64,000 nt of DNA from Jiangella endophytica (GTDB lineage: Bacteria; Actinomycetota; Actinomycetes; Jiangellales; Jiangellaceae): NCBI RefSeq assembly GCF_003427025.1, contig NZ_QVAI01000003.1:310001-374000 (forward strand). Reading direction: 5' to 3'. The stretch's first letter is position 1, and every line of letters starts with the position of its first letter. A program made the translations under genes and the position numbers. The notes under the pieces were generated by a model, which saw nothing but the letters and a program-made list of their open reading frames with translations, searched no databases and was not told the DNA's origin. Below, piece by piece: positions 1-12,392 of this stretch.

Positions 1-75
1 GACCGTTGATTCTCGACCCCTGCTGACCGATCGTCGTCGAGTCGCGGTCGTGCGCCTCGACCGCTCGGGCGCTTC

Positions 76-189
76 GCGCCGACTCCGGCCTCTCGATACG
101 CGTCGCGTTGCTCGCGCCGACTCCGGCCTCTCGATACGCGTCGCGTTGCTCGCGCCGACGATGGCCTCTCGATACGCGTCGCGTTGCTA
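76..189. repeat. 38-bp tandem repeat, three copies
   Basis: Three head-to-tail copies begin at 76, 114 and 152, each starting GCGCCGA and containing CTCTCGATACGCGTCGCG. A fourth, diverged copy starts at 190. The core contains the palindrome CGATACGCGTCG-like segment around an ACGCGT site. Function unknown. Confidence 0.85.
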
Positions 190-427
190 GCGCCGACGAC
201 GACCGCTGGACCCGCGTCGCGTTGCCTCGCGCGATTCCGTCCGGCGCTGGGATGGGCGTGGTCCGGGCGTGCGGGTCCCGTTGGCGTGTTCGCTGTCCGC
301 CCCACCCGAACCGGCTCATGCCTCATGGGCGGCTGGCAGGGGACGGGAGGGCGGCACGGGCGTTCAGGTCCGCTGGAATCTCGCGGTTGGCGCTCTTCTC
401 GGCCGAGTCCGCTGATCGATGGCGTTC

Positions 428-485
428 TTCATGATCATCCAGGATTCGATGCACTATAGGGTGTCGGATCCTGGATGATCATGAA
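428..485. repeat. Inverted repeat with 18-bp perfect arms
   Basis: Arm 428-445 (TTCATGATCATCCAGGAT) is the exact reverse complement of 468-485, around a 22-base centre that is less GC-rich than its surroundings. Each arm itself contains the palindrome ATGATCAT. It could be a dispersed palindromic element, a terminator-like hairpin or a protein site. No T-tract follows on either side. Confidence 0.85.
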
Positions 486-665
486 AGCGGCTCGGGGAAT
501 CGGTGGGTGCCCGCTGGTACGGGTCATCGCGACGAGGTCCAGGGCATCACTTGGCCCTGCATGCCGGCCATGGCACAAGCTCGCGCAGCGCCCGTCGACC
601 GGCGACGTTGGCCGTGGCCGGCGGACGGCAATGCACGGCGAAGCCGGTAGTCGTCGGTCCGTGGA

Positions 666-915
666 GTCGCCAGCGGCCAGCGGACAATGGGCCGAGCGGA
701 GTCGGTAGCCGTCGGTCCGTGGAGTCGGCAGCGGCCAGCGGGCCGGGACCAGTAGTGGGTCGGTCGCCGACCCCAGCGAGGTCGCCAGCGGCCAGCGGAC
801 GGTGGGCCGAGCGGAGTCGGTAGCCGTCGGTCCGTGGAGTCGGCAGCGGCCAGCGGGCCGGCAACGCATGGCGGAGTCGGTAGCCAACCCCGGCGAAGTC
901 GGCAGCGGCCAGCGG
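666..915. repeat. About 58-bp tandem repeat, five copies
   Basis: The core GTCG(C/G)CAGCGGCCAGCGG recurs at 666, 724, 781, 839 and 898, spaced 57-59 bases apart. Pairs of units also repeat as a block of about 115 bases, with GGTAGCCGTCGGTCCGTGGA conserved between 704 and 838. Units diverge toward the right end. Spacing varies and not by threes, so this is not protein-coding repetition. Confidence 0.8.
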
Positions 916-1202
916 AGCCGGACCAGCAACGGAGTCGGTCGCCGGAACACCACCCATGGCCAGAGGCGGCCAGCGAGCCAGGTGCACAGCGAGCAGGGAA
1001 GCCGGGGCCCATGGTTGGGCCGGCCCCTGATGCTGCTTGAACGGGGGCGCGGGTGGTCGGGTCAAGCGGTCGTCGCCGCGCGAAGCGCCCAACGGAGTCC
1101 GCTTGAGGCGGCCTCCCGCGCTCCCGACCATGGAGAGCAGCAGGGGGCAGGCCAACGCGGCAGACCCAACCCAACGAGAGCCCGGCCCACCGAACACCCG
1201 AA

Positions 1203-1292
1203 GAGCCGACGAGCCGGAAGAGCCGACGAGCCGGAAGAGCCGACGAGCCGGAAGAGCCGACGAGTCCGAAGTACCGACGAGCCCGAAGTACC
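1203..1292. repeat. 17-bp tandem repeat, about five copies
   Basis: The unit GAGCCGACGAGCCGGAA repeats exactly from 1203, 1220 and 1237, with variants from 1254 and 1271 (GTACCGACGAGCCCGAA) and a partial copy at 1288. The 17-base period shifts the reading frame at every copy. Confidence 0.85.
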
Positions 1293-1626
1293 GAAGACCG
1301 GGCCCACGGGGGACCCGGCCAACGGACACCCCCACATCTTGTGGTCGCCCCTCTGTCCACAACCCGGCGACCCCGCCGTCATCCACAACCCACAGGCCTC
1401 CGGCCCGGCGGCAGCCCGGCGACCCGCCAGGACGGCCCAAAACCGCTCCCGACCTGCGAAAACCAGCCGCGTCCGGGGATCCGGCCGGCAACGACGTGAG
1501 GCCCACCACAGGACCGCGCGACGCGCCGAACGACTTGATCGACTCATCCATGACCTGCGGCTTTGAAACCCCCTCCGCCGAGTACGTCCATGTCGGTTGC
1601 AGACGCCCCTCCGGCCGACGTACCGT

Positions 1627-1657
1627 ACCCCTATATCTAGTAGTTACACAGGTGTAA
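1627..1657 (+). promoter_or_regulatory. Probable NrdR-box pair upstream of nrdR
   Basis: An AT-rich island lies in otherwise GC-rich DNA. ACCCCTATATCTAGTAGT at 1627-1644 resembles the NrdR box (consensus near acaCwATATwGwgt). Next to it TTACAC-AG-GTGTAA at 1644-1657 is a perfect palindrome centred about 15 bases further on, close to the usual spacing of paired NrdR boxes. NrdR commonly represses its own operon together with ribonucleotide reductase genes, which fits the genes downstream. Confidence 0.55.
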
Positions 1658-1736
1658 GCTGTCCACAGGTAGTGGTCGAGAGTGCACAAGTTGTCCCCAT
1701 CTCGTCCACAGGTCCAGCGTCGAGGAGGTGCCCCAC

Positions 1737-2255
1737 ATGCACTGTCCGTTCTGCCGTCACGCCGACAGCCGGGTGGTCGACAGCCGTACCGCTGACGAGG
1801 GCACCGTGATCCGCCGGCGGAGGCAGTGCCTTGGCTGCGAGCGCCGGTTCACGACCGTCGAGCAGTTGACGCTCGCCGTGGTGAAGCGGTCCGGGGTCAC
1901 CGAGCCGTTCAGCCGCGAGAAGGTCGTCGCCGGGGTGCGCCGGGCGTGCCAGGGGCGGGGTGTCAGCGAGGACTCCCTGGCCAGGCTGGCCCAGCGGGTC
2001 GAGGAGCACTTCCGCGCGTCGGGGAGCGCGGAGATCCCGAGCCGCGAGGTGGGCCTGGCCATCTTGAGCCCGCTGCGCGAGCTGGACGAGGTCGCGTACC
2101 TGCGCTTCGCCAGCGTGTACCGCGACTTCGAGAGCCTGGACGACTTCGAGAACGAGATCGCGACGCTGCGGGCCGACCGCGAGCGGGCCGAGCGTCACCG
2201 CGACGAGAACGAGGGGCAGGAGCAGGACTCCACCCTGACCGTCGCGGAACCGTGA
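1737..2255 (+). CDS. nrdR: Transcriptional repressor NrdR
   Basis: NrdR is a nucleotide-sensing repressor that binds NrdR boxes and shuts down ribonucleotide reductase genes when dATP is high. The 172-residue product has the family layout: an N-terminal zinc ribbon with cysteines 3, 6, 31 and 34 (MHCPFC and CLGC), followed by an ATP-cone at about residues 46-136 and a variable acidic tail. Length is close to the family norm of 150-170. The ATG at 1737 is preferred to the in-frame GTG at 1728 because the ribosome binding site GAGGAGG at 1721-1727 is well spaced from it and the protein then begins with the conserved MxCPxC. It is followed after 75 bases by nrdJ on the same strand, the usual actinobacterial nrdRJ arrangement. 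Confidence 0.97.
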   Translation: MHCPFCRHADSRVVDSRTADEGTVIRRRRQCLGCERRFTTVEQLTLAVVKRSGVTEPFSREKVVAGVRRACQGRGVSEDSLARLAQRVEEHFRASGSAEIPSREVGLAILSPLRELDEVAYLRFASVYRDFESLDDFENEIATLRADRERAERHRDENEGQEQDSTLTVAEP

Positions 2256-2330
2256 GCCAGCAGTCCAGCACGACAACCGAATGAACAGGCCCGGACACAC
2301 GGGTCAAGCCGGGGGAAGTGAGGAAGGTCC

Positions 2331-5210
<2,880 letters not shown>

Positions 5211-5219
5211 CGCACGCAC

Positions 5220-5267
5220 ACGACGACGGCGGCCGCGGGGACGAATCCCCGCGGCCGCCGTCGTCGT
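5220..5267. terminator. Bidirectional hairpin terminator between nrdJ and the DUF998 gene
   Basis: A perfect 22-bp stem (5220-5241 with 5246-5267) closes on the tetraloop CGAA. It lies 9 bases past the nrdJ stop and 6 bases past the stop of the converging minus-strand gene, so it can end transcripts from both sides. There is no U-tract, as is common in actinobacteria. Confidence 0.85.
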
Positions 5268-5273
5268 CCTGGC

Positions 5274-5936
5274 TCAGCGGGCGAGCCGGGCGCAGGTGAC
5301 GGCCAGCCACGTCCAGCCGGCCACGATGCCGGCGCTGAAAGCGAGCACGCCCCAGGTCGCGCCGGCGCTGGACGAGATCGCGAGGAACCCGGCCAGGATC
5401 AGCGACCCGCTGGCGACGGCGTAGGCGCCGGCGCCGCGGTGGCCGGCCCGGCGCAACCGGCGGCCCAGGGCGAAGCACGCGACCGTGAGGCAGGTGAAGC
5501 CGACGGCGCCGGCGGCCAGGTGCCCGAGCCCGTGCCAGCTCATCGTCTCGGCGGCCGACGCCGGGGTCCCGGGCGGGAAGCCCTCGACCGGGTCGGCGAC
5601 GAAGACGGCCGCGGCCAGCAGCGACAGCCCGAAGACGCCGACCAGCCGGGGCGCCCACGTGCCGGCCAGCCCGGTACGGCGCAGCCCGGCCGCGGCCAGC
5701 ACCGTCAGCACGCCCGCCAGCAGGAAGTTCGTGGTCTGCAGCCAGCCGAGGTCGCCGTTGGCCAGCACGCTCGCCGCGTGCCGCGTCGGGTCGTAGCCGT
5801 CGCGGAGGAAGTACTGCGCGACGACGGTCGCGACGTACAGCGGGCCGGCGACGACCCCGGCGGCGAGCAGCCGGTGCGACGTGCATCGAGCGGCGGTCGT
5901 GGCGGTGACGGCGGGGGAGGCGGCGATCGCGGTCAT
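5274..5936 (-). CDS. DUF998 family membrane protein
   Basis: A 220-residue integral membrane protein with six or so hydrophobic segments, beginning at about residue 22 and ending close to the C-terminus. The loop after the first segment carries DGYDPTRHAASVLANGDLGW, which matches the DUF998 pattern of a conserved acidic/Arg/His loop followed by membrane helices. Biochemical role unknown for the family. It stands alone on the minus strand; the start is supported by a purine-rich AAAGGACC-like sequence upstream. The region above the start (around 5985-6005) is locally AT-rich and could hold the promoter. Confidence 0.75.
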   Translation of the reverse strand: MTAIAASPAVTATTAARCTSHRLLAAGVVAGPLYVATVVAQYFLRDGYDPTRHAASVLANGDLGWLQTTNFLLAGVLTVLAAAGLRRTGLAGTWAPRLVGVFGLSLLAAAVFVADPVEGFPPGTPASAAETMSWHGLGHLAAGAVGFTCLTVACFALGRRLRRAGHRGAGAYAVASGSLILAGFLAISSSAGATWGVLAFSAGIVAGWTWLAVTCARLAR

Positions 5937-6227
5937 GGTCCTGGTCCTTTCGAAGCGTCGTGTGCGCGGGTGACTCCAATCTCACACCGAAAAGAAAAGT
6001 TGTCAAGACTCACCGGATTGTCGGTTGGCGGGCCGCAGCGGGGGAGGCGCCGCCGGAGAACTCCTGTGCGTGGACGACGTCGTGCGCCATGGCGGCGGTG
6101 ATCGCGAGCATGGCCGAGCCGGGGCGGGCAGGCGTCGGTGACCCGGCGAGCGCGCTGATGCTCGGGACGGGTGCGCCCGCGGCGCCCCGGCCCGCTCCTG
6201 ACGACGCCCCGACGGCGTCCTGACCGG

Positions 6228-7058
6228 CTACGAGGGCGACAGCCGTGGCTTGACGCCCGCGACGAGCTCCCGGACCCGGGACGGCTCGACGTAGCGGGCG
6301 CGGACGGCGCCGCCGGCGAGCTTGCGGACCAGTCCGTCGTCCGGCAGCGGCGCCTGCGAGGCGACCAGCAGGACGTTGCCGTAGCGGCGGCCTCGCAGCT
6401 GGCCCGGCTCGGCGATCATCGCGACGTTCGCGAACACCTCGAGCGCCGTCGCCGCGTCGATCCGCGCCTCGCGTACCTGCGCGGTGTCGGCGACGTTCCC
6501 GATGTAGACGCCGCCGTCGGTGAGCACCCGTGCCGCCTCGCGGTAGAACGCGACGTCGGTCAGATGCCGCGGCACCTCCGCGCCGTCGAAGGCGTCGCGG
6601 ATGACGACCGTGGAGTAGGCGTCCGGCAGTGAGCGCAGCCCCTCCAACCCGTCCATCGTCTTCAGTCGCAGCCCGCGTACGGCGCGCAGCCCGAACGCCT
6701 GGCGCATCAGCCGGACCAGGACGGCGTCGATCTCGAACACCGTCTGCGGTGACCCCGGCCGCGTCGCCGCCACGTACAGCGCCAGCGTGCAGCCGGCCCC
6801 GCCCAGGTGGACGACGGACAGCGGCGACCGCGGCGGCGCGACGACGTCGAGGACGTGACCGGTCCACTGCATGTACTCGAAGTCCAGCCGTGTCGGGTCG
6901 TCCACGTGGACGTACGAACTGGCCAGTCCGTTGAGGCGGATGGACCAGCCGCCGGGGTCGGAGCGGTTCTCGGCCAGCTCGGCGGTGCCGGAGTCGACGT
7001 GATGGAGTCCGGCGAAGCGTTCGGGACGGGGGCGGTCGCTGCCACGGTGCGGGGGCAT
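6228..7058 (-). CDS. Spermidine synthase-like (polyamine aminopropyltransferase fold) protein
   Basis: The 276-residue product has a Rossmann methyltransferase-like core with the glycine motif VVHLGGAGCTLALYVA and an acidic residue ending the next strand (QTVFEIDA), followed by VVIRDAFDGAEVP, where the D-A-F-D sequence matches the catalytic aspartate region of spermidine synthases. The DGGVYIGNVAD segment is also typical. Actinobacteria often carry such stand-alone homologues whose substrate is unproven, so true aminopropyl transfer is not certain. The ATG at 7058 is preferred: longer in-frame starts would run into the divergent gene at 7077. Only 18 bases separate the two starts, so both genes must share a very tight divergent promoter or be leaderless. 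Confidence 0.8.
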   Translation of the reverse strand: MPPHRGSDRPRPERFAGLHHVDSGTAELAENRSDPGGWSIRLNGLASSYVHVDDPTRLDFEYMQWTGHVLDVVAPPRSPLSVVHLGGAGCTLALYVAATRPGSPQTVFEIDAVLVRLMRQAFGLRAVRGLRLKTMDGLEGLRSLPDAYSTVVIRDAFDGAEVPRHLTDVAFYREAARVLTDGGVYIGNVADTAQVREARIDAATALEVFANVAMIAEPGQLRGRRYGNVLLVASQAPLPDDGLVRKLAGGAVRARYVEPSRVRELVAGVKPRLSPS

Positions 7059-7076
7059 GGACGATAGGTTCGCAGC

Positions 7077-8138
<1,062 letters not shown>

Positions 8139-8142
8139 CCCG

Positions 8143-8904
8143 ATGAACGAGCGTCTGCGCCGCAACCCGCGCACCGAGGCCATCTGGGCGCAGCTGTACG
8201 ACGCGCTGGCCGCGCTGGGGACGTCCACCGGCCGCCGCGAGCTCGACATCGTCGACCTCGGCGGCGGGAGCGGCGTGTTCGCCGTGCCGCTGGCCCGCAT
8301 CGGGCACCGCGTCACCGTCGTCGACCCGAGCCCGAACGCGCTCGCCGCGCTGGCCCGCCGGGCGGCCGAGGCGGGCGTCGGCGACCAGGTCACCGGAGTC
8401 CAGGGCGACGCCGCCGGACTGGCCGGCGTCGTCGGACCGGACGGCGTCGACGTCGTGGTCTGTCACGGCGTCCTCGAGGTGGTCGACGACCTGTCCGGCG
8501 CGGTGACGGCGATCGCCGGGGCGCTGCGCCCCGGCGGCCTCGCCAGCGTCGTCGTCGCTCAACGGTTCGCCGCCGTGCTCGCCAAGGCGCTGGCCGGGCA
8601 CTTCGCCGACGCGCGGCGGCTGCTCGACGACCCGGACGGCCGCTGGGGCGACTCCGACCCGCTGCCGCGCCGGTTCGACGAGGACGGTGTCCGGGCGCTG
8701 CTCGCGGACGCCGGCCTGCGGGTCGACGAGGTGCACGGCGTCCGGGTGCTCACCGACCTCGTCGCGGGCAGCGTCGTCGACGACCCCGCCGAGGTTGCCG
8801 CACTCGCCGAACTGGAGGCCGCTGTCGTGGCCCATCCCGCATTCCGGGCAGTGGCCGCGGCCCTTCACGTGCTCGCCGGAAGGCCCGCGGGGGCGGACGT
8901 ATGA
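8143..8904 (+). CDS. Class I SAM-dependent methyltransferase
   Basis: A 253-residue protein with a Rossmann methyltransferase core: motif I VDLGGGSG at about 37-44, an acidic end to strand 2 (VTVVDPSPNALAAL), and DVVVCHGVLEVVDD as motif IV. The substrate is not evident. Homologues with this start (NPRTEAIW) occur in other actinobacteria close to the DUF3040 gene and the dcw cluster, so it belongs to the conserved neighbourhood. It follows the aldo/keto reductase after 4 bases and is probably co-transcribed with it. Confidence 0.85.
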   Translation: MNERLRRNPRTEAIWAQLYDALAALGTSTGRRELDIVDLGGGSGVFAVPLARIGHRVTVVDPSPNALAALARRAAEAGVGDQVTGVQGDAAGLAGVVGPDGVDVVVCHGVLEVVDDLSGAVTAIAGALRPGGLASVVVAQRFAAVLAKALAGHFADARRLLDDPDGRWGDSDPLPRRFDEDGVRALLADAGLRVDEVHGVRVLTDLVAGSVVDDPAEVAALAELEAAVVAHPAFRAVAAALHVLAGRPAGADV

Positions 8905-9036
8905 TCGGCCCGCCGGCGGGTACTGCGACATCCATCGGCTTCGGTCGAACGCCTGGCTTTCTTCGGTGGCGTCGGCCGCATATGCTGGTCCTTACAGCAG
9001 GTGCCCAAAGATATCCGTGTTCATTGGAGGGGAACG

Positions 9037-9483
9037 GTGCCACTCTCCGATCATGAGCAGCGGCTGCTCGAGCAGATGGAGCAGGCGCTCCTCGCTGAGG
9101 ATCCGAAGTTCGCCACTGCCATGCGTGGCGCGGATCTTCGGCGGCGGTACCGGCGGCGTGCGGTTCTCGCCGGTCTGGTCTTCGTTGTCGGTGTCGTGTT
9201 GCTCATGACGGGCGCGGTCACCCAGGTGATCCCGCTCGGCGTCGCCGGCTTCGTCGTCATGCTCGGTTCTGCCTTCTACGCCGTCACCTCATGGCGGCGC
9301 GTCCCGCCCACCGACGCCGCGGCCGCAGCTGCCGCGGGTGGTGGCAGTGGTGAGGTCCCCGACATCAGCCCGGGGTCGCCCCGTCGGCAGCGTCGTCCCA
9401 AGGGACCGCGCAACAGCGGCTCGTTCATGGAGCGCATGGAGCAGCGCTGGCGCAACCGGCGCGAGCGGGGCTACGGGCAGTAG
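9037..9483 (+). CDS. DUF3040 family membrane protein
   Basis: A 148-residue protein starting MPLSDHEQRLLEQMEQAL, the hallmark of DUF3040, with two adjacent membrane helices (roughly residues 46-66 and 70-88) and a basic, Gly/Arg-rich cytoplasmic tail. Function unknown; homologues usually lie just ahead of mraZ in actinobacteria, which suggests a link to the cell envelope. The GTG at 9037 is chosen over the in-frame GTG at 9001 because GGAGGGGA lies at 9026-9033 and the conserved family sequence begins here. TATGCT at 8981-8986 is a plausible -10 box. Confidence 0.9.
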   Translation: MPLSDHEQRLLEQMEQALLAEDPKFATAMRGADLRRRYRRRAVLAGLVFVVGVVLLMTGAVTQVIPLGVAGFVVMLGSAFYAVTSWRRVPPTDAAAAAAAGGGSGEVPDISPGSPRRQRRPKGPRNSGSFMERMEQRWRNRRERGYGQ

Positions 9484-10028
9484 CGTCAACGGTCCACGCG
9501 GTCAGCGTCGCCTGCGGGCGGCGCTTTCGCGTTTCTGGGGGCGACTAGCCGCGGTCGCGTGACGTCGCGACTGCCGGACGGCGTGCGTCGGGGCGGCGCC
9601 GTGAAGGCGTCAGGTGCGGCGGCGCGGGGGAGTCGGTGCTTGTGGCGGGGCCGCGGGGCCCAGCCCAGGTGGTGTCGTGCCGGCCTGCGCGGCGAAGATC
9701 CGTGCACCCCGGCCGACGCTTCGCCGGTCCCGGCCACTGTGGATGGAAGAACGCATCGGCACCCGCATCAACACCACCCGCACCACCGAAGCACTCGGCG
9801 CCGACACCATCGCCGTCGGCTGCCCGTTCTGCCGCGTCATGCCCTGGTGCCGCCGGCGTGGTCGCCTGAACGGCGCTCGTGTCCGATGGTCCGCCACCTA
9901 TCACGCCGGACGCCGCCTCCGTCAGGCCGGACGCCGGCGCCCGGCGAGGCCCGCCGCCGCGTCACCGACCTGGTGAGCCCTGCTTCCGGCGCGACAGCCG
10001 CGGACCGATCGTCGCGCCGGAAGGCGGC
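9484..10028. other. Intergenic stretch with a gene relic
   Basis: Between the converging DUF3040 gene and the transglutaminase gene there is no intact gene. The only recognisable content is the short iron-sulfur protein remnant at 9737-9845, listed separately. The rest has no clear hairpin, promoter or reading frame that I can support. Confidence 0.6.
9737..9845 (+). pseudogene. Remnant of an (Fe-S)-binding oxidoreductase (CCG-domain) gene
   Basis: In one frame the translation reads LWMEERIGTRIN, then TTRTTEAL, then GADTIAVGCPFCRVM. This is the C-terminal signature of heterodisulfide reductase / glycolate oxidase-type iron-sulfur proteins, which end their second cysteine-rich domain with ARMWMEE...GCPFCRVM. 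The rest of the protein, normally several hundred residues, is missing: upstream the frame is unrelated, the CCGAGG part of the motif is absent, and after CRVM the frame becomes Arg-rich noise. It is therefore a short surviving piece of a deleted gene, not a small functional gene. No intact homologue lies in the window. Confidence 0.65.
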
Positions 10029-12392
10029 CTACTCGGCGGGTGGGCGGGTTGCCGGGAGCCGCCGCCGGAGGGTGGCCGAGGCGACGGACGAGCGCATGCG
10101 CTCACCTGTGGCGTCGATCCAGTCGAAGCCGTCGACCAGGCGGCGGTTGGCCTCGACCGCGCTGTCGCGGTAGCGGGTCGGCAGCAGGAACGCCTGGATG
10201 CGCCGGCCCAGCGAGGCCGAGCGGGCGATGGAGCGGCGCACCATGTCGGTGTCTTCACGCAGGGCCTCGACGGGCGGGGCCTGGCGGGCGTAGCGGGCGC
10301 GTTCGACGGCGCCGACGAGGTGGTCGAGGAGTTGCCGCTCGTCGTCGTCGAGGGAGGAGGCGGTAGCGAGGCGGCGGCCGGTGACCCGCGGGGTGGCCGC
10401 GGGGTTCCAGGGACGGCCGGCGTCGCGGGCGGACTCGCGCAGGTCGGCCCAGGCGGCCTCGGCCAGGGCGCCCGGGTCGTCGCCGGCCCGGCGCCAGCGC
10501 CGCTCGCGGCCGATGCGGGCGGCCACCGACGGCGTCGCGAAGAACGCCGCCAGCGCCAGCGCCCCGAGCACGATCAGCGGCCACCGCGACGGAGGCTCCT
10601 GGCCGCCGGACGTGGCGCCGCCGCCGAGCTGATCGTCGCGCGGAATGGACGGGGCGGTGCTGGTCGGCTGCGGCGTCGGGGCGGACGGATCGTTGGGGTC
10701 GGGCACCGGCGCGTTCTGGCTCGGCACGAGCGTCCAGTCGGGCGCGATGCCGGTGATCGCGGCCGGGGTGGGCTCGAACCGGACCCAGCCGGACCCCTCG
10801 AAGTACAGCTCCGGCCAGGCGTGGGAGTCGTGCGAGCGGACGAGGTACGTCCCGTTGCCCTGGTAGTCGCCACCGGTGAAACCGACCGCGACCCGCGCCG
10901 GGATGCCCAGGTAGCGGGCCATGATGGCCATGGTGGCGGCGAACTGCTCGCAGTAGCCGGTCCGGTCGGTCAGGAACTCGACGAGCGCGTCGGCCTTGTG
11001 GCCGGACGTCGCCGTGATGTCGTAGGTGAAGCCGCCGCTCGGGCCGCGGAACCACTGCTGCAGCGCGGCGGCCTTGCTGAAGTCGTCAGGGGCGTTCCGG
11101 GTGACCGAGTCGGCGAGGTCGGTGACCATGTCAGGGAGGTTGTCGGGCAGCTCCAGCATGGCGTCGACGTCGTCGCTGGGCGGGCCGGCGTTGCGCAGCG
11201 CCTCGACGGTCGGCTCGACGACCAGGCTCTGGACGGTGTACCTGCGGGCACGGACGTCGTCGCCGTCGGCCACGACGTCCAGGGTGGGCGCGTGATAGCG
11301 CCAGTCGCCCTCGATGTTGACCGTCTGCGCCGGGTAGGGGAGCGGCAGCCAGCTCGAGCTGAAGTCGTCGGTGACGCTGATGTCGTAATCGGCGACCGGC
11401 CAGTCGGCCTGGACGAGGCCCTGCGGGTAAGGCAGCCCGGAGTCGACGGAGTCGGGCACGGGCCGGTCGGACGTCTTCCACTCCTCGCCGTCGAACACGT
11501 CGAGGGTGACGATGCGGATGTAGGAGGGCTCCTCGGTGGAGGAGGTGTACCGCAGCACCTCGACGTTCTGGTCGCGCTGCAGGTTGCGCTGCAGGTCGAT
11601 GATCGGGTTGTCGGTGCGGATGGTCTGCCCGCCACCCCCGCCCCCGCCTCGGCCCGGACCCAGCACGCCCTCGGTGAGCACCGGCGCCAGGCCCGGGACG
11701 GCGACCGCCACCGCCAGCGCCACCGCGCCGACCCGCCGGCCGTTGCGCGCCAGTGAGTCGGTTTCGGGGATGCCGCTGCGCCGCGCCGACGGACTGGCCG
11801 AGCGTCCCCAGGCGGCCACCCGGGTCCGTCCCTCGGAGACCAGCAGCGCCAGGAAACCGGCCGCCGGCGGCAGGAACCACCACCAGTCCAGGCCGATGCT
11901 CATGACCGCGGCCGCGACGCCGTAGCAGGCGGCCAGCGGCACACCGGCCAGCGGGACCCGGCGCAGCCAGACGACGAGGGTGTCGACCAGGACGGCCACC
12001 ACGCCGGCGCCGCCGACGACCAGCATGAGGACGCCGCGCGGCACCGGGATGGGGGCGATGTACGTGGAGGTGACGTCGAGGCCTTCGCGGAACACGTCGA
12101 CGAGCCGGGTGGCCCAGTCGGTGGTCGGGATGAACCCGAGCAGCGCGACGTCGTTGGCCACCAGCACGCCCAGCCACAGCACGACGACCGCCAGCTGCGC
12201 GATCGGCACCAGCAGCGCCGGCACGCCGAGCTTGCGCAGCACGTAACCGCCGCCGGCGACCAGCGCGATGACGATGGCGGCCGGCACGATCCAGTCGTCG
12301 GTCTGCGTGATGGCGAACAGCGGCAGCACCGACAACCAGGCCGCCACCGCCGCGACGATGGTCAACCGGCCCTGTGCACTCAGCGACGACAT
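10029..12392 (-). CDS. TgpA-type membrane transglutaminase-like protein (DUF3488 plus transglutaminase core)
   Basis: A 787-residue membrane protein. The first 210 residues hold about seven membrane helices (DUF3488/TgpA N-terminal domain); an extracytoplasmic transglutaminase/protease-like domain follows with catalytic C481 (GYCEQFAATMA), H524 (DSHAWPELYF) and the usual WVRFEPTPA strand; another helix lies near residues 600-620, then a cytoplasmic DUF4129-like tail. The family's substrate is unknown; in actinobacteria it pairs with DUF58 and MoxR proteins and is suspected to act on the envelope or on secreted proteins. The ATG at 12392 is chosen because it overlaps the TGA of the DUF58 gene by one base (TGATG), implying translational coupling. 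It is the last gene of the minus-strand moxR operon. Confidence 0.9.
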   Translation of the reverse strand: MSSLSAQGRLTIVAAVAAWLSVLPLFAITQTDDWIVPAAIVIALVAGGGYVLRKLGVPALLVPIAQLAVVVLWLGVLVANDVALLGFIPTTDWATRLVDVFREGLDVTSTYIAPIPVPRGVLMLVVGGAGVVAVLVDTLVVWLRRVPLAGVPLAACYGVAAAVMSIGLDWWWFLPPAAGFLALLVSEGRTRVAAWGRSASPSARRSGIPETDSLARNGRRVGAVALAVAVAVPGLAPVLTEGVLGPGRGGGGGGGQTIRTDNPIIDLQRNLQRDQNVEVLRYTSSTEEPSYIRIVTLDVFDGEEWKTSDRPVPDSVDSGLPYPQGLVQADWPVADYDISVTDDFSSSWLPLPYPAQTVNIEGDWRYHAPTLDVVADGDDVRARRYTVQSLVVEPTVEALRNAGPPSDDVDAMLELPDNLPDMVTDLADSVTRNAPDDFSKAAALQQWFRGPSGGFTYDITATSGHKADALVEFLTDRTGYCEQFAATMAIMARYLGIPARVAVGFTGGDYQGNGTYLVRSHDSHAWPELYFEGSGWVRFEPTPAAITGIAPDWTLVPSQNAPVPDPNDPSAPTPQPTSTAPSIPRDDQLGGGATSGGQEPPSRWPLIVLGALALAAFFATPSVAARIGRERRWRRAGDDPGALAEAAWADLRESARDAGRPWNPAATPRVTGRRLATASSLDDDERQLLDHLVGAVERARYARQAPPVEALREDTDMVRRSIARSASLGRRIQAFLLPTRYRDSAVEANRRLVDGFDWIDATGERMRSSVASATLRRRLPATRPPAE

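Larger units (their letters stand above)
1..1626. other. Repeat-rich region with no convincing gene
   Basis: No reading frame here has a recognisable product, a good ribosome binding site or a family-like sequence. Frames stay open on both strands only because the GC content is very high. The stretch holds three unrelated tandem repeats (units of 38, about 58 and 17 bases) and one near-perfect inverted repeat, listed separately. The 17- and 38-base units are not multiples of three, which argues against coding repeats. It ends at the probable nrdR promoter. In many actinobacteria lexA lies divergent from nrdR; no lexA is visible here. Confidence 0.7.

Noticed and set aside
666-1292. CRISPR-like array
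   Set aside because: The repeats are contiguous or evenly diverged, without unique spacers of constant length, without short palindromic repeats and without cas genes nearby.
435-1689. Open frames across the left-edge repeats
   Set aside because: Their apparent repeat proteins come from non-coding tandem repeats whose unit lengths are not multiples of three; no ribosome sites or family similarity.
5960-6223. Plus-strand frame between the DUF998 and spermidine synthase-like genes
   Set aside because: Short, antisense to nothing but with random Ala/Pro composition and no ribosome site; not enough to call a gene.
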